Part shown: in pieces, positions 44,698 through 55,527 of the stretch
Layout of the letters: each line of letters starts with the position of its first letter
How positions within the stretch are numbered: the stretch's first letter is position 1
Assembly: GCA_963770995.1 (NCBI GenBank)
Contig: CAVYRS010000005.1
Span: 372,001-436,000, forward strand
Direction of reading: 5' to 3'
Length of the DNA stretch: 64,000 nucleotides
Origin: CAVSWN01 sp963770995
GTDB lineage: Bacteria > Acidobacteriota > Vicinamibacteria > Vicinamibacterales > CAVVIG01
The notes under the pieces: model-generated
The model's input: the letters and a program-made list of their open reading frames with translations, nothing else
Told to the model about the DNA's origin: nothing
The model's database searches: none
Program-made: the position numbers and the translations under genes

Positions 44698-44808
44698 CGA
44701 CGTTCGTCGTTCGGCGTTCGGCGTTCGGCGTTCGGCGTTCGGCGTTCGAAGTGTTGCGTGACGTTCGACGTTCAGAGACCACGAACTACGAACCACGACC
44801 ACGAACGG
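44698..44808. repeat. GGCGTTC/ACGAACC word-repeat hairpin between the two cytochrome b genes
   Basis: The left part is tandem GTTCGGC copies (about seven, 44702-44749) followed by ACGTTCGACGTTC; the right part is ACGAACTACGAACC (44780-44806). This is an intercistronic hairpin inside the bc operon, related to the element at 21909. Confidence 0.8.
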
Positions 44809-44810
44809 CT

Positions 44811-45626
44811 CTAGAGCGGCCCTGAAATCCCGCCGTCCTTGCGGACGCGCCAGAAGTGCACCGCCATCAGCACCGCGATCCCCAGCGGCAGGCCGACGCA
44901 GTGCAGCACGTAAAACCGCAGCAGCGCGCCTTCGCCGACGAACGTTCCGCCCAGCAGCGCGAACCGCGCATCGTCGGCGGCGTGGATCAGCGGGACGTCG
45001 CCGAGCCGCAGCAGTTGCGCGCCAGGGCCCTCGTGACCGAGGAACGGTGTCGCGCGCGCCATGTTCGATCCGACCGTGATCGCCCAGATGGCCAGCTGAT
45101 CCCACGGCAGCAGATAGCCGGTGAACGACAGCAGCAGCGTCAGCACGAGCATGATGACGCCGACCGACCAGTTGAATTCGCGCGGCGGTTTGTACGACCC
45201 GGTCATGAAGACGCGGAACATGTGCAGCCACACGGTGATGACCATCGCGTGGGCGCCCCAGCGGTGCATCTCGCGCATGATGCCGAGCGGCACGTGCTCG
45301 CGCAGACCGACGATGTCGGTGTAGGCGTATTCGAGCGTCGGCCGGTAGTAGAACATCAGCAGCAGGCCGGTGAACGTCAGGCTCAGGAACAGGAAGAAGC
45401 TCAACCCGCCCATGCACCACGTGTAGCGCAGCTTGACGCCCGACTTGCGAATGCGGACCGGGTGCAGATGCAGGAACACGTTGGACAGCATCACGAGCAC
45501 GCGGTTGCGGTCGCTGTCCACCCGCCCATGGCGGAAGATCGACGTCCACGCCTGCGTCTCGGTCAGCCAGTTCCAGAACTGAGTGCCGTAGCCTTCCTTC
45601 GGTGCAACAGTCTTCGTGTCAGCCAT
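44811..45626 (-). CDS. Cytochrome b, N-terminal (b6-like) domain protein
   Basis: From MADTKTVAPKEGYG, 271 residues. The four-helix haem-binding core shows YTWCMGGLSFFLFLSLTFTGLLLMFYYRPT, GIMREMHRWGAHAMVITVWLHMFRVFMTGSYKPPREFNWSVGVIMLVLTLLLSFTGYLLPWDQLAIWAITVGSNMARATPFLG and LLRFYVLHCVGLPLGIAVLMAVHFWRVRKDGG. The His pairs in MHRWGAH/WLHMF and LHC/VHF are the bis-His ligands of haems bL and bH. A longer frame from 45656 adds MVAFWWLLTD, which is encoded by a repeat and is not preferred. Confidence 0.93.
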   Translation of the reverse strand: MADTKTVAPKEGYGTQFWNWLTETQAWTSIFRHGRVDSDRNRVLVMLSNVFLHLHPVRIRKSGVKLRYTWCMGGLSFFLFLSLTFTGLLLMFYYRPTLEYAYTDIVGLREHVPLGIMREMHRWGAHAMVITVWLHMFRVFMTGSYKPPREFNWSVGVIMLVLTLLLSFTGYLLPWDQLAIWAITVGSNMARATPFLGHEGPGAQLLRLGDVPLIHAADDARFALLGGTFVGEGALLRFYVLHCVGLPLGIAVLMAVHFWRVRKDGGISGPL

Positions 45627-45648
45627 ATCAGTTAGCAGCCACCAAAAC

Positions 45649-45716
45649 GCAACCACGAAAACACGAAAACACGAAGAAGACCATTCTTTTTCGTGGCTTC
45701 GTGCCTTCGTGGTTGC
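45649..45716. repeat. CACGAAG word-repeat hairpin between Rieske and cytochrome b genes
   Basis: The arms GCAACCACGAA (45649-45659) and TTCGTGGTTGC (45706-45716) are perfect complements, with more copies (AACACGAA, TTCGTGGC) between. Intercistronic within the bc operon. Confidence 0.85.
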
Positions 45717-45729
45717 ATCTGTCTTTTCT

Positions 45730-46521
45730 TCACGCCTTCAAGAACGCCTCGGGATCCGTCCATTGCCCGAGCTGGTACTGGAACTTCCGCGACTTGTCGA
45801 TCAGCAACTGCCCGTCGTCGGCCATGACCACGCGCGCGCGCTCGAGCGGCCGCGGCGCCGGGCCTTCGAAGTTGATGCCGGTGGTGCGGAACCCGCTGCC
45901 ATGGCACGGGCACTTGAACTTGTTCTCCGCCGACAGGAAGTTCGGCGTGCAGCCCAGATGCGTGCACGTGCTGATCAGCGCGAAAAACCCGCTGGCGCGC
46001 GCGACGACGTCGTCGGGCGTGCGCACCAGCCAGACGCCGAATTTTTCCTTCCAGCGTTCGTCGACGCCCATGCCGTACTCGTTCGGGAAGCCGGCCTTGA
46101 ACTGCTGCGGCGGCTCGTTGAGCACGTTGGGAAACATGAACCGGCCCGTCGCCGCGAGCGCCGCGGCCGTCGCCGCCGAGAACGCGCCCCACGCCAGGCC
46201 CATCCACGCGCGCCGCGTCAGGAGCGGCGAGGTGTCGTCGGCGTCGCGCGTCGCCGCCGCCGTCTTCGCTGCAGCTGGCGTGCGGGCCCCGGCCGACGCC
46301 GCGTTCGTCGTCCTGCCCGCCAGATCGGGAATCGGCGCTGCCGGCGGCCGCGGAGCGGCCGGAGCGGCCGGCTTCGCGGCATGGGCGCCTGCAGCCGCGG
46401 GCGCCGCCGCCGGTTTCGCCGCGGCCGCCGCAGGGGCAGCCTTCGCGGCTGCCGGTGCGGCAGCGGGGGTCGCACCGGTCGGCGGCGCGCTCGGAACCTC
46501 GGGCTTCGTCTCGTCGGCCAT
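45730..46521 (-). CDS. Rieske iron-sulfur protein of the bc complex
   Basis: Intact, 263 residues. The first ~100 residues are an Ala/Pro-rich low-complexity tail on the cytoplasmic side, followed by a twin-arginine-like TRRAWMGLAWGAFSAATAAALAATGRF membrane anchor. The cluster-binding boxes are CTHLGC (Cys186, His188) and CPCHGSGF (Cys204, His207). The [2Fe-2S] protein accepts electrons from quinol at the Qo site. The long N-terminal extension is unusual relative to the roughly 180-residue standard form. Its ATG lies one base after the HEAT-protein stop region. Confidence 0.95.
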   Translation of the reverse strand: MADETKPEVPSAPPTGATPAAAPAAAKAAPAAAAAKPAAAPAAAGAHAAKPAAPAAPRPPAAPIPDLAGRTTNAASAGARTPAAAKTAAATRDADDTSPLLTRRAWMGLAWGAFSAATAAALAATGRFMFPNVLNEPPQQFKAGFPNEYGMGVDERWKEKFGVWLVRTPDDVVARASGFFALISTCTHLGCTPNFLSAENKFKCPCHGSGFRTTGINFEGPAPRPLERARVVMADDGQLLIDKSRKFQYQLGQWTDPEAFLKA

Positions 46522-47418
46522 CTAACCCATCGCTTTCAGCGCTTCAATCGCAGCTTGTCGCACTTTCAGACTCTTGTCCTGTTGACTCAGGTTCGTCACC
46601 GCGGATCGTAACGTCTCGTCCTTCAGGGTCGCCGCCGCGCGCAGCCCGGAGATCATCACATCGGCGACCGGATCCTGATCGAGATCCTGGCGCACGTCGC
46701 GTTTCACCGTCTGCTCGACGTACTGCCGGTCCAGCATCTGTTTCAGTACCGCGACGCCCTCGTGGCTGCCGTGACGCGCCAGCGCGACGGCCGCGTTCCA
46801 TCGCACGTCGGGCACCGTGTCCTGCAACGCGGTTCGCAGCGTGGCGTCCTGCGTGTTGCCGGGCAGCGCGCCCAGCGCGTAGACCACCATCTTGCGAATG
46901 CCGGCGTCGGAGTCCTGCGCAGTGTAGAGCGGTACGAGTTTGGAAACCACCGCTTCATCGCCCGACGAGCCCAGCGCCCAAATCACGCTGATGCGCGTTT
47001 CGCTGTCGGGATCGTCGAGGGCATGGGTGAGGTCCGCGACCGCGTCGGCCGGCAGGGGCGGATCGAGCCGTCCAATGGCCAGCGCCAGATAACGCCGGAC
47101 CTGCTGATCGCCGGCGGATTCCTGAAACGCCTTGACCAGGGCCGGCGCCAAGGTCTTGTCGGCACGGACTTTCGGGTCCGCCATCAGGCGCGACAACTCG
47201 TACGCGGCAGGCCACCGGCGCGACGATCCGCCGTGGCGAATTTCCGTGAGGTATTCCTGCGCGCTGCGGTCGTCGGCCAGCAGCGCGCGAAACCCCACGT
47301 AGACGGCCCCGGTAATCGCCACCACCGCCAGCGGGATCAGAAAAAACTGAACAGCCAGCGCTGGCGCGGCGACGAGTGGATTTCGAGCCGCGTTTTCGCG
47401 CTCGATCAGCTTGTCCAT
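46522..47418 (-). CDS. Membrane-anchored HEAT-repeat protein heading the bc operon
   Basis: From MDKLIEREN, 298 residues. One membrane helix (ALAVQFFLIPLAVVAITGAVYVGF) is followed by a periplasmic array of HEAT/armadillo repeats: QQVRRYLALAIGRLDPPLP, DSETRISVIWALGSSGDEAVVSKL, DAGIRKMVVYALGALPGN, DVRWNAAVALARHGSHEG and LKVRQAAIEALKAMG. It sits first in the operon and abuts Rieske, so a role in assembly or stabilisation of the bc complex is inferred. An alternative start at 47451 adds MKSGTSRFPNS; neither has a strong ribosome site. Confidence 0.75.
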   Translation of the reverse strand: MDKLIERENAARNPLVAAPALAVQFFLIPLAVVAITGAVYVGFRALLADDRSAQEYLTEIRHGGSSRRWPAAYELSRLMADPKVRADKTLAPALVKAFQESAGDQQVRRYLALAIGRLDPPLPADAVADLTHALDDPDSETRISVIWALGSSGDEAVVSKLVPLYTAQDSDAGIRKMVVYALGALPGNTQDATLRTALQDTVPDVRWNAAVALARHGSHEGVAVLKQMLDRQYVEQTVKRDVRQDLDQDPVADVMISGLRAAATLKDETLRSAVTNLSQQDKSLKVRQAAIEALKAMG

Positions 47419-47481
47419 GGAGTTGGGAAACCGGCTCGTGCCGGATTTCACAAGCGATGTAAGTTTTACTACGCCCGCGCT

Positions 47482-50169
47482 TTATCGGTCAACTCCCCGA
47501 CCTTTTCCGGAGCTTTCGAGGAAGTTTATCACCGCCGTCAGCGGCTGCTGATTGGCGGGGGCTGGAACGATGGCGAGAAACTTCGTGCCATCAGGGGACA
47601 CGTCGTAGTCCGGCCAGCCGACGTTCGGCTTGGCATCAACCCATTCCGTCGCGCGTTTGACCGAAAAAAGAGCCTGCGCCGAGCCCAGCGTCAGCGCTGG
47701 CGACAGGCGAACCGGCAGCGCCATCAGCCGCAAGTCGGCCGCAAGGTAAAACAGCTCGCGGCCGTCGCGACTCCATCGTGGCAGCCATCCGCCGGCGGCG
47801 GACACGCGCGTCTTGCCACCGGAGAACGGGAATCGGCGCACGTACACTTCGTACCGGCCGGACTCGTCCGACGCGAACGCCATGTAGCGGCCGTCCGGCG
47901 AGAACCGCGGACTATATTCGTCGAACGGCGTTTCGACGAGCGGCGCGGCTGCGCCGCGCGGGTTGACTGGCATTGTCCAGATGTCGAAGTTGCCGCGCGG
48001 CGTCCGCTGCGTGAACAGGAACGTCTTGCCATCGGGCGAGATGTCTTCCGTAAGCTGGAAGGCCGGCGCCTGGAACAGGTCCTCATCGGCATTGGTGCGC
48101 AAGTCTTTCAAGATGAGATGCGGCGGTGTCCGGCCCGAAAAGATCAGGCTGTCAGGGGACAGCCACACACCGGCGGTCTCGCTCAGACGATCCGTCGTCA
48201 GCTGCTGCTCGACGCCGCGCACGACGTCGAGCAACCACATATCTAGAGTGCCGATGTTCGGCAGGGTCCGATCGAAAATGATACGGCTGCCGTCGCGCGC
48301 AATCCGGACGCGCGAATGACCCGACTCGACTCCGATCGTGCCCACTTCCTTCCCGGCGCGGTCGAGCCAGACGATTCGTCCGCGTTCGGTATGTGACTGG
48401 TAGACGAGGACACCAGACGGCGATGTCGTGAAGGTCGCCGTCCCGGTTGAGAGAAAGTACCGGACCGGTTCGGCAATCGGAAATGGCTGGTCGAGAACGC
48501 GTGCCGACGACAGATCGAACCGTTGCCCGAGGAGCGTGCCGTCCCTCGCAAACACCAGATATCCCGGTTCGACGTACTGGGCGGCGGTGATCCCCTCAAA
48601 TAGCAGGCTTGCGGGCTTCTGGCCGACTTCCGCGATCATCACGGTGCCGGTGCCGTCGGGTCGCCGCGCCAGAAACAAATAGCGCCGGCCGTCCGGAAGG
48701 AACGACGGAAACGTCACCGACGCCTCGTTGCGCGAGCGGTCGGCGGTGCGTTCCAGGCTGGTGGCTCCGCCTGCCAGCGGCACGCGATAAATTCCGCCGG
48801 GCAGTAGAGCGTAAAGGATGTCGTCGCGTCCCCACGTGCCGTGGACGCGGACTTCCGGCACGTCGCTGAGCGTGACCGGCGGGCCGTCCGGCGGACCCAA
48901 CCGCTTCAGCTTGTCTCCGGCAAAAAACGCGATCGACCCTCCGTCCGGCGACCACATGACGGATCGTGCGTTTTCGGTGCCGGCGACCGGCCGCGCATCC
49001 ACCGACGACATCGCTCTGATCCAGACGCGCCGTTCGCCGTTGGCGTCCTCGGCGACATACGCCAGCCTCGATCCGTCCGGCGACAGCGCCATGGACACGG
49101 TTTCCACCGTGTCGCTGAACGCGCCGCCTGGCGGCGGCGCAATCGGGAACCTGATCACACGATCGGGCGCCGCGAGCGACGCGCCGGGACGCATCCACGC
49201 AGCGCCGATGGCCACGAGCGCGACGAGGATCGACGCACCGGCGACGGCCCACGGCAGCCACGACCGCGACTGCGCCACGGTCGCGACGCGTGCAGGCGCT
49301 GCCATCGCCTCTTCCTGCACCGACACGAGCTGCAGCTTCACGTCGTGCGCCGTCTGCCAGCGCTCGTCCGGATCCTTGGCCAGGCAGTCGCGCACGACCC
49401 GATCGAGAACGGACGGCGTCGCCGGCTGCAGCGACACGAGCGTGGCCGGCTGGTCGTGCAGAATCGCCGAGGCGAGCGCGATTGGACTATTCGCCGTGAA
49501 GGCTTTCTTGCCGGTGACCATCTCGTGAATGACGGCGCCAAACGCAAAGATGTCGCTGCGGGCGTCGGCGGGACGCCCTTCGAGCTGCTCCGGCGACATG
49601 TACTGCAGCGTTCCAGCGATCGTGCCTTCCTGCGAGATCTGCGCGAGACCCATGGCCGTCGCCGCGTCCTGTGCCGCCCCGGCGAGGAGCGGGGCCGCCG
49701 TCTTCGCCAGGCCGAAATCCAGCAGCTTCACGCCAGACTTCGTGAGCATCACGTTCGCCGGCTTGAGATCGCGATGGACGATGCCATTGCGGTGAGCGGC
49801 CTGCAGCGCATCGGCGATCTCGACACCGACGCGCAGCGTCTGGTCGATCGGCAGGCAGCCTCTCGCGAGCCGTGCGGCCAGCGTCTCGCCCTCGAGCAGC
49901 TCCATCACCAGGAAATCGATGTCGCCATGCCGGCCCACGTCGTAGAGCGCGCAGATGTGGGGATGCGACAGCTGCGAAATCGTCCGCGCTTCGCGCTCGA
50001 AGCGCTCGCGCGCCTCCGGCGACGAGGACAGTTCGCCCGACAGCACTTTGACTGCCACGAACCGATCGAGACGCGTGTCGCGCGCCTTGTAGACGGCGCC
50101 CATCGCGCCGCTGCCGATCGAGCTGACGATCTCGAACGACCCGAGCCGTTGACCACGCTCGAGGTTCAC
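47482..50169 (-). CDS. Membrane Ser/Thr protein kinase with C-terminal WD40-like propeller
   Basis: Intact, 895 residues. The kinase domain starts at the N-terminus: GSFEIVSSIGSGAMGAVYKARD (P-loop), FVAVKVLSGELS (Lys), IVHRDLKPANVML (catalytic loop), LLDFGLAKTAAP (Mg loop) and LQYMSPEQLEGRPADARSDIFAFGAVIHEMVTGKKAF. One helix (LPWAVAGASILVALVAIGAAWM, about residues 305-326) leads to a propeller with blades such as MALSPDGSRLAYVAE, PSFLPDGRRYLFLAR, RFSPDGRYMAFASDESGRYEVYVRRFP and VSPDGTKFLAIVP. It differs from the kinase at 5760 by lacking its ~85-residue helical N-terminus. Divergent from the barrel gene at 50236. Confidence 0.92.
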   Translation of the reverse strand: MNLERGQRLGSFEIVSSIGSGAMGAVYKARDTRLDRFVAVKVLSGELSSSPEARERFEREARTISQLSHPHICALYDVGRHGDIDFLVMELLEGETLAARLARGCLPIDQTLRVGVEIADALQAAHRNGIVHRDLKPANVMLTKSGVKLLDFGLAKTAAPLLAGAAQDAATAMGLAQISQEGTIAGTLQYMSPEQLEGRPADARSDIFAFGAVIHEMVTGKKAFTANSPIALASAILHDQPATLVSLQPATPSVLDRVVRDCLAKDPDERWQTAHDVKLQLVSVQEEAMAAPARVATVAQSRSWLPWAVAGASILVALVAIGAAWMRPGASLAAPDRVIRFPIAPPPGGAFSDTVETVSMALSPDGSRLAYVAEDANGERRVWIRAMSSVDARPVAGTENARSVMWSPDGGSIAFFAGDKLKRLGPPDGPPVTLSDVPEVRVHGTWGRDDILYALLPGGIYRVPLAGGATSLERTADRSRNEASVTFPSFLPDGRRYLFLARRPDGTGTVMIAEVGQKPASLLFEGITAAQYVEPGYLVFARDGTLLGQRFDLSSARVLDQPFPIAEPVRYFLSTGTATFTTSPSGVLVYQSHTERGRIVWLDRAGKEVGTIGVESGHSRVRIARDGSRIIFDRTLPNIGTLDMWLLDVVRGVEQQLTTDRLSETAGVWLSPDSLIFSGRTPPHLILKDLRTNADEDLFQAPAFQLTEDISPDGKTFLFTQRTPRGNFDIWTMPVNPRGAAAPLVETPFDEYSPRFSPDGRYMAFASDESGRYEVYVRRFPFSGGKTRVSAAGGWLPRWSRDGRELFYLAADLRLMALPVRLSPALTLGSAQALFSVKRATEWVDAKPNVGWPDYDVSPDGTKFLAIVPAPANQQPLTAVINFLESSGKGRGVDR

Positions 50170-50235
50170 GCCAGAAGCTTACACAAATTGCCGAGGCGGA
50201 GCGCGGCGGTACTCGACTTGCTCACAACGCAGCTC

Positions 50236-50825
50236 ATGCGAACTATCACCATCTTGCTACTCGTCGGCGTCGTGATGTCTGCGGCCGCGCGGCCCGCTGA
50301 AGCTCAGCGCGCCCAGACCGCCCAGCCCATCAGCCACAACGCGCCCAGCGGGGGCACGTTCGCGGTCGCCGCCTCGGTCAGCCCCACGAGAACAGACAGC
50401 GCCTTCCTGGACGACGGTTTAGGGTTCGCGGCGAACGTCGAAGGGTACCTCGCGCGCTGGCTGTCGCTTCGCGGGCAGGTCGGCGCCGCCTTCTGGGACA
50501 TCGACGGGCTGAGCTTCGACGGCACCGTCCGGCCCGTCTACGCACTCGGCAACGTCGTCGTCGGCTGGACCGCCGGCGACTGGCGTCCGTACGTCACAGG
50601 CGGCGGTGGCGTGTACCGCTACGAATTCAACGAGGCGGGTGTGGACGGGTCGAACACGAAAAACGGCTGGGACGCCGGCGGCGGAGTCGAATACTTCTTC
50701 GCGCCTGACGCGACCCTCGCCCTCGAAACCACGTTCCACAAAGTCGAGTTGGTGCCCACGAACCGGGCCGCGCTCGGCTTCAAGGGATCGTTCTGGGCGT
50801 TCAGCGTCGGCGCGAAGAAGTATTT

Positions 50826-50829
<4 letters not shown>
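50236..50829 (+). CDS. Predicted outer-membrane beta-barrel protein
   Basis: Intact, 197 residues. A signal peptide (MRTITILLLVGVVMSAAARPAEA) is followed by amphipathic strands: FAVAASVSPTRTD, LGFAANVEGYLARWLSLRGQVGAAFWDIDG, VRPVYALGNVVVGWTAGDWRPYVTGGGGVYRYEFNEAG, DAGGGVEYFFAPDATLALETTFHKVEL, ending GSFWAFSVGAKKYF with a terminal aromatic for BAM recognition. It looks like an eight-stranded OmpW/opacity-type barrel. Function unknown. Its stop TAG lies within CTAG shared with the convergent ilvC stop. Confidence 0.78.
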
Positions 50830-51855
<1,026 letters not shown>

Positions 51856-51883
51856 GAAGTATCTCCACTGACTATGGTTGGCA

Positions 51884-51966
51884 TTGCAGGATCGCAGAAT
51901 TGCAGGATTGCTGGATTGAATTGATCAATTCAATCCAGCAATTCTGCAATCCTGAAATCCTGCCAT
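51884..51966. repeat. Long palindrome of CAGGATT words between ilvN and ilvC
   Basis: Positions 51907-51942 are a perfect 36-nt palindrome centred on TTGATCAA (51921-51928 region); outside it are further copies of GCAGGATTGC and the inverse GCAATCCTGAAATCCTGCC. It can form a strong cruciform in DNA or a hairpin in the ilvBNC mRNA. No ORF. Confidence 0.85.
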
Positions 51967-51984
51967 TTCACACTGAACAATTGC

Positions 51985-52530
51985 TCACGTCCGCCGCTGA
52001 CATCTCGAGTCGCGGCACTTCGCGACGCGCGGCCGCGACGCGGCGATCGGCAGGGTGCCCCGGGCCATCGCCACTCGGCCGGTGCGCACCATTTCGATCA
52101 CGCCGTAGGGACGCAGCACCTCGAGCAGGCTGTCGATCTTGTCCTCGGTGCCGGTCGTCTCGATGACCAGCGACTCGGGGCTGACGTCGACGATGCGGGC
52201 GCGGTAGACGTCGACGAGCTGCATCACGTGCGTGCGCGCCTCGCCGGTGGCGGCCACCTTGATCAGCGCGAGGTCGCGGGCAGATCGACGGCGCCGCCGT
52301 GATGTTGTCGACGCGGCCGACCGGGACCAGCTTGTAGAGGTGCGCCTCGAGCCGCCGCGCGCCGTAATCGTCGGTGTCGACGCACGACCGTCATGCGCGA
52401 CACGCCCGGCGGTCTCGGTGCGCCCGACCGTCAGCGACTCGATGTTGAACGCGCGGCGCCGGAACAGCGACGAGACGCGGTTCAGGACGCCCGGCTTGTT
52501 GTCGACGTAGATCGCAAAGGTATGCAGCAT
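51985..52530 (-). CDS. ilvN: Acetolactate synthase small (regulatory) subunit (frameshifted)
   Basis: The ACT-domain start MLHTFAIYVDNKPGVLNRVSSLFRRRAFNIESLTVGRTETAG is the valine-binding module. It is followed, after a frame change, by LALIKVAATGEARTHVMQLVDVYRARIVDVSPESLVIETTGTEDKIDSLLEVLRPYGVIEMVRTGRVAMARG, the C-terminal regulatory domain. The IlvN subunit activates the catalytic subunit and confers feedback inhibition by valine. The last ~20 residues (TLPIAASRPRVAKCRDSRCQRRT) are variable. About 181 residues. Indels near 52395, 52385, 52285 and 52280. Confidence 0.93.
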   Translation of the reverse strand: MLHTFAIYVDNKPGVLNRVSSLFRRRAFNIESLTVGRTETAGRVAHDGRASTPTITARGGSRRTSTSWSRSAASTTSRRRRRSARDLALIKVAATGEARTHVMQLVDVYRARIVDVSPESLVIETTGTEDKIDSLLEVLRPYGVIEMVRTGRVAMARGTLPIAASRPRVAKCRDSRCQRRT

Positions 52531-52547
52531 GTCCAGAGCCTCGATCA

Positions 52548-52614
52548 GCCACGAAAGCACGAAAGCACGAAAGCCAACTGGTGCTTTTTCGCGTTTTCGT
52601 GTTTTCGTGGTCGC
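52548..52614. repeat. CACGAAAG word-repeat hairpin between ilvB and ilvN
   Basis: The left arm has three tandem CACGAAAG copies (52549-52573), the right arm TTTTCGTGTTTTCGTGG (52594-52610), complementary with a 20-base centre. Intercistronic within ilvBNC; same family as 16801, 17870 and 45649. Confidence 0.8.
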
Positions 52615-52618
52615 GTCC

Positions 52619-54341
<1,723 letters not shown>

Positions 54342-54342
<1 letters not shown>

Positions 54343-54432
54343 TTCAGACTTCAGATTTCAGATTTCAGATTGATTTCAGAATTCAGATCAATCGCGTAAT
54401 CAATCTGAACTCTGAACTCTGAACTCTGAAAT
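54342..54432. repeat. TCAGATT/CTGAACT word-repeat hairpin between pheA and ilvB
   Basis: The left part carries TTCAGA-type words (54352-54389: TTCAGACTTCAGATTTCAG), the right part CTGAACT three times (54405-54427). A central GATTGAT/ATCAATC dyad (54368-54392) tightens the fold. Intercistronic gap between pheA and ilvB, same strand. Confidence 0.8.
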
Positions 54433-54439
54433 GCCGCGA

Positions 54440-55294
54440 TCACGAGACGACCTCAAATGGATCCGGCAACCAGCCTTCGTGGCTTTTCCAGCTCGCGTAC
54501 GAGCCGAGCGTCCGCAGCATCGGGGCGAACTCGGCCAGGTGGCTGAGCGCGCGCGCGCAGATCAGCTCGTCGCGCGCCGCGGCGAGATCGGCGTAGAACA
54601 GGTACTCCCAGGGCCGCCCGGGAATCGGACGGGACTCGAGCTTGGTGAGATCGACGCCGCGCAGCGCGAACACGCTGAGCGCCTTGAACAGCGAGCCCGG
54701 CTCGTTCGGGAGGGTGAACACGATCGTCGTCTTGTCGGCGATCGCGTTCTTGAACGGCCGCCGGCCGACGACGAGGAACCGCGTGATGTTGTCGTCGAAA
54801 TCCTGAATCGAGGAGGTCAGCGGCTTCAGACCGAATACTTCTCCGGCGCGCGCCGATGCGATCGCGGCCGCGTCGGTCGATCCGGCATCGGCCACCATCT
54901 TCGCGCTGCCGGCCGTGTCGTAGGTGGCGATGATCTCCACGCCGCTCAGCGTCAGCAGGAATCGCTCGCACTGGGCGAGCGCCTGGGGGTGTGAGTAGAC
55001 GCGCTTCAAACCCGCGAGCGTGGCGCCGGGCAGCGCAAGCAGGTGATGGACGACGGGCAGCTCCACCTCCGCGACAATCGGGAGCTCGTGCGAGAGCAGA
55101 AGGTCGTAGTTGCGGTGGATGCTGCCGCCGATCGAGTTTTCGATCGGCAGCACGCCATGCGTGGCCGGCCCCGCATCCACCGTTTCGAAGACTTCGTCGA
55201 AGCTCCGGCACGGCAGCAGCTGCGCCTCGGGATCGACGCGCCGCGCCGCGGCCTCGCTGAACGCCCCCGGCTCGCCCTGATACGCGATCTTCAT
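54440..55294 (-). CDS. pheA: Prephenate dehydratase
   Basis: Intact, 284 residues. It converts prephenate to phenylpyruvate in phenylalanine synthesis. The catalytic PBP-like domain shows MKIAYQGEPGAFSEAAA, PCRSFDEVFETVDAGPATHGVLPIENSIGGSIHRNYDLLL, VYSHPQALAQCERFL, TYDTAGSAKMVAD (the TxxTxxF-type region), DNITRFLVVGR. The ACT domain follows: TTIVFTLPNEPGSLFKALSVFALRGVDLTKLESRPIPGRPWEYLFYADL, with ESRP typical of Phe-binding allosteric sites. No chorismate mutase domain. It is preceded by a promoter and a leader with an intrinsic terminator. Confidence 0.96.
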   Translation of the reverse strand: MKIAYQGEPGAFSEAAARRVDPEAQLLPCRSFDEVFETVDAGPATHGVLPIENSIGGSIHRNYDLLLSHELPIVAEVELPVVHHLLALPGATLAGLKRVYSHPQALAQCERFLLTLSGVEIIATYDTAGSAKMVADAGSTDAAAIASARAGEVFGLKPLTSSIQDFDDNITRFLVVGRRPFKNAIADKTTIVFTLPNEPGSLFKALSVFALRGVDLTKLESRPIPGRPWEYLFYADLAAARDELICARALSHLAEFAPMLRTLGSYASWKSHEGWLPDPFEVVS

Positions 55295-55369
55295 GGTCTC
55301 TCTGCCTTGGTCCGCCTGAGGCGGACACGACTTTTCTTCGCCCGCCTGCCGGCGGGCATGACGTACATC
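55295..55369. other. pheA 5' region downstream of the leader terminator
   Basis: The 75 bases between the terminator and the pheA ATG hold two small dyads on the minus strand: GTCCGCC/GGCGGAC (about 55302-55327) and GCCCGCC/GGCGGGC (55340-55357). AGAGAG precedes the ATG as a weak ribosome site. No ORF. Confidence 0.5.
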
Positions 55370-55404
55370 AAAAAGGGCCGTCGACCTGTGCGGTGACGGC
55401 CCTT
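55370..55404 (-). terminator. Intrinsic terminator in the pheA leader (candidate attenuator)
   Basis: On the minus strand AAGGGCCGTC (55404-55395) pairs perfectly over 10 bp with GACGGCCCTT (55382-55373), with a 12-base loop, followed by a U tract (TTTTT G). It lies about 75 bases upstream of pheA and about 85 bases after the likely transcription start, so it can stop transcripts before the gene. An upstream GACGG (55432-55423 area) could pair with CCGTC of the left arm as an antiterminator. Confidence 0.75.
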
Positions 55405-55427
55405 GAAACTCCTTGGTTATGGACCCG

Positions 55428-55484
55428 TCAGCCGCTGGCGCCTAGGCGCCCAATAAAGACGACCGGAACGGGAATCCACTGCAT
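55428..55484 (-). CDS. Possible leader peptide ORF in the pheA leader
   Basis: A short ORF, MQWIPVPVVFIGRLGASG, begins four bases after the predicted transcription start and ends before the terminator. It has only one Phe and one Trp codon, so classical Phe-codon attenuation is doubtful. It may not be translated. A CACTGC-GAT-GCAGTG hairpin overlaps its start. Confidence 0.25.
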   Translation of the reverse strand: MQWIPVPVVFIGRLGASG

Positions 55485-55494
55485 CGCAGTGAGC

Positions 55495-55523
55495 ATTACA
55501 CCGGCGAACAGCCTAGAAGTCAA
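55495..55523 (-). promoter_or_regulatory. Sigma-70 promoter for the pheA leader
   Basis: On the minus strand TTGACT (55523-55518), exactly 17 bases, then TGTAAT (55500-55495). Near-consensus -35 and -10 at optimal spacing, giving a start near 55488 and a leader of about 195 nt. Confidence 0.7.
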
Positions 55524-55527
55524 ATTG

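Noticed and set aside
43609..44814. 401-residue plus-strand ORF opposite cytochrome b
   Set aside because: It is the antisense shadow of an intact cytochrome b gene; composition is Glu/His/Arg-rich with no fold.
48841..50235. Plus-strand reading frame leading into the barrel gene
   Set aside because: It is the shadow of the kinase-propeller on the minus strand; only the part from ATG 50236 has a signal peptide and barrel pattern.
55370..55523. T-box leader for pheA
   Set aside because: No TGGNACCGCG-type T-box bulge or specifier stem is visible.
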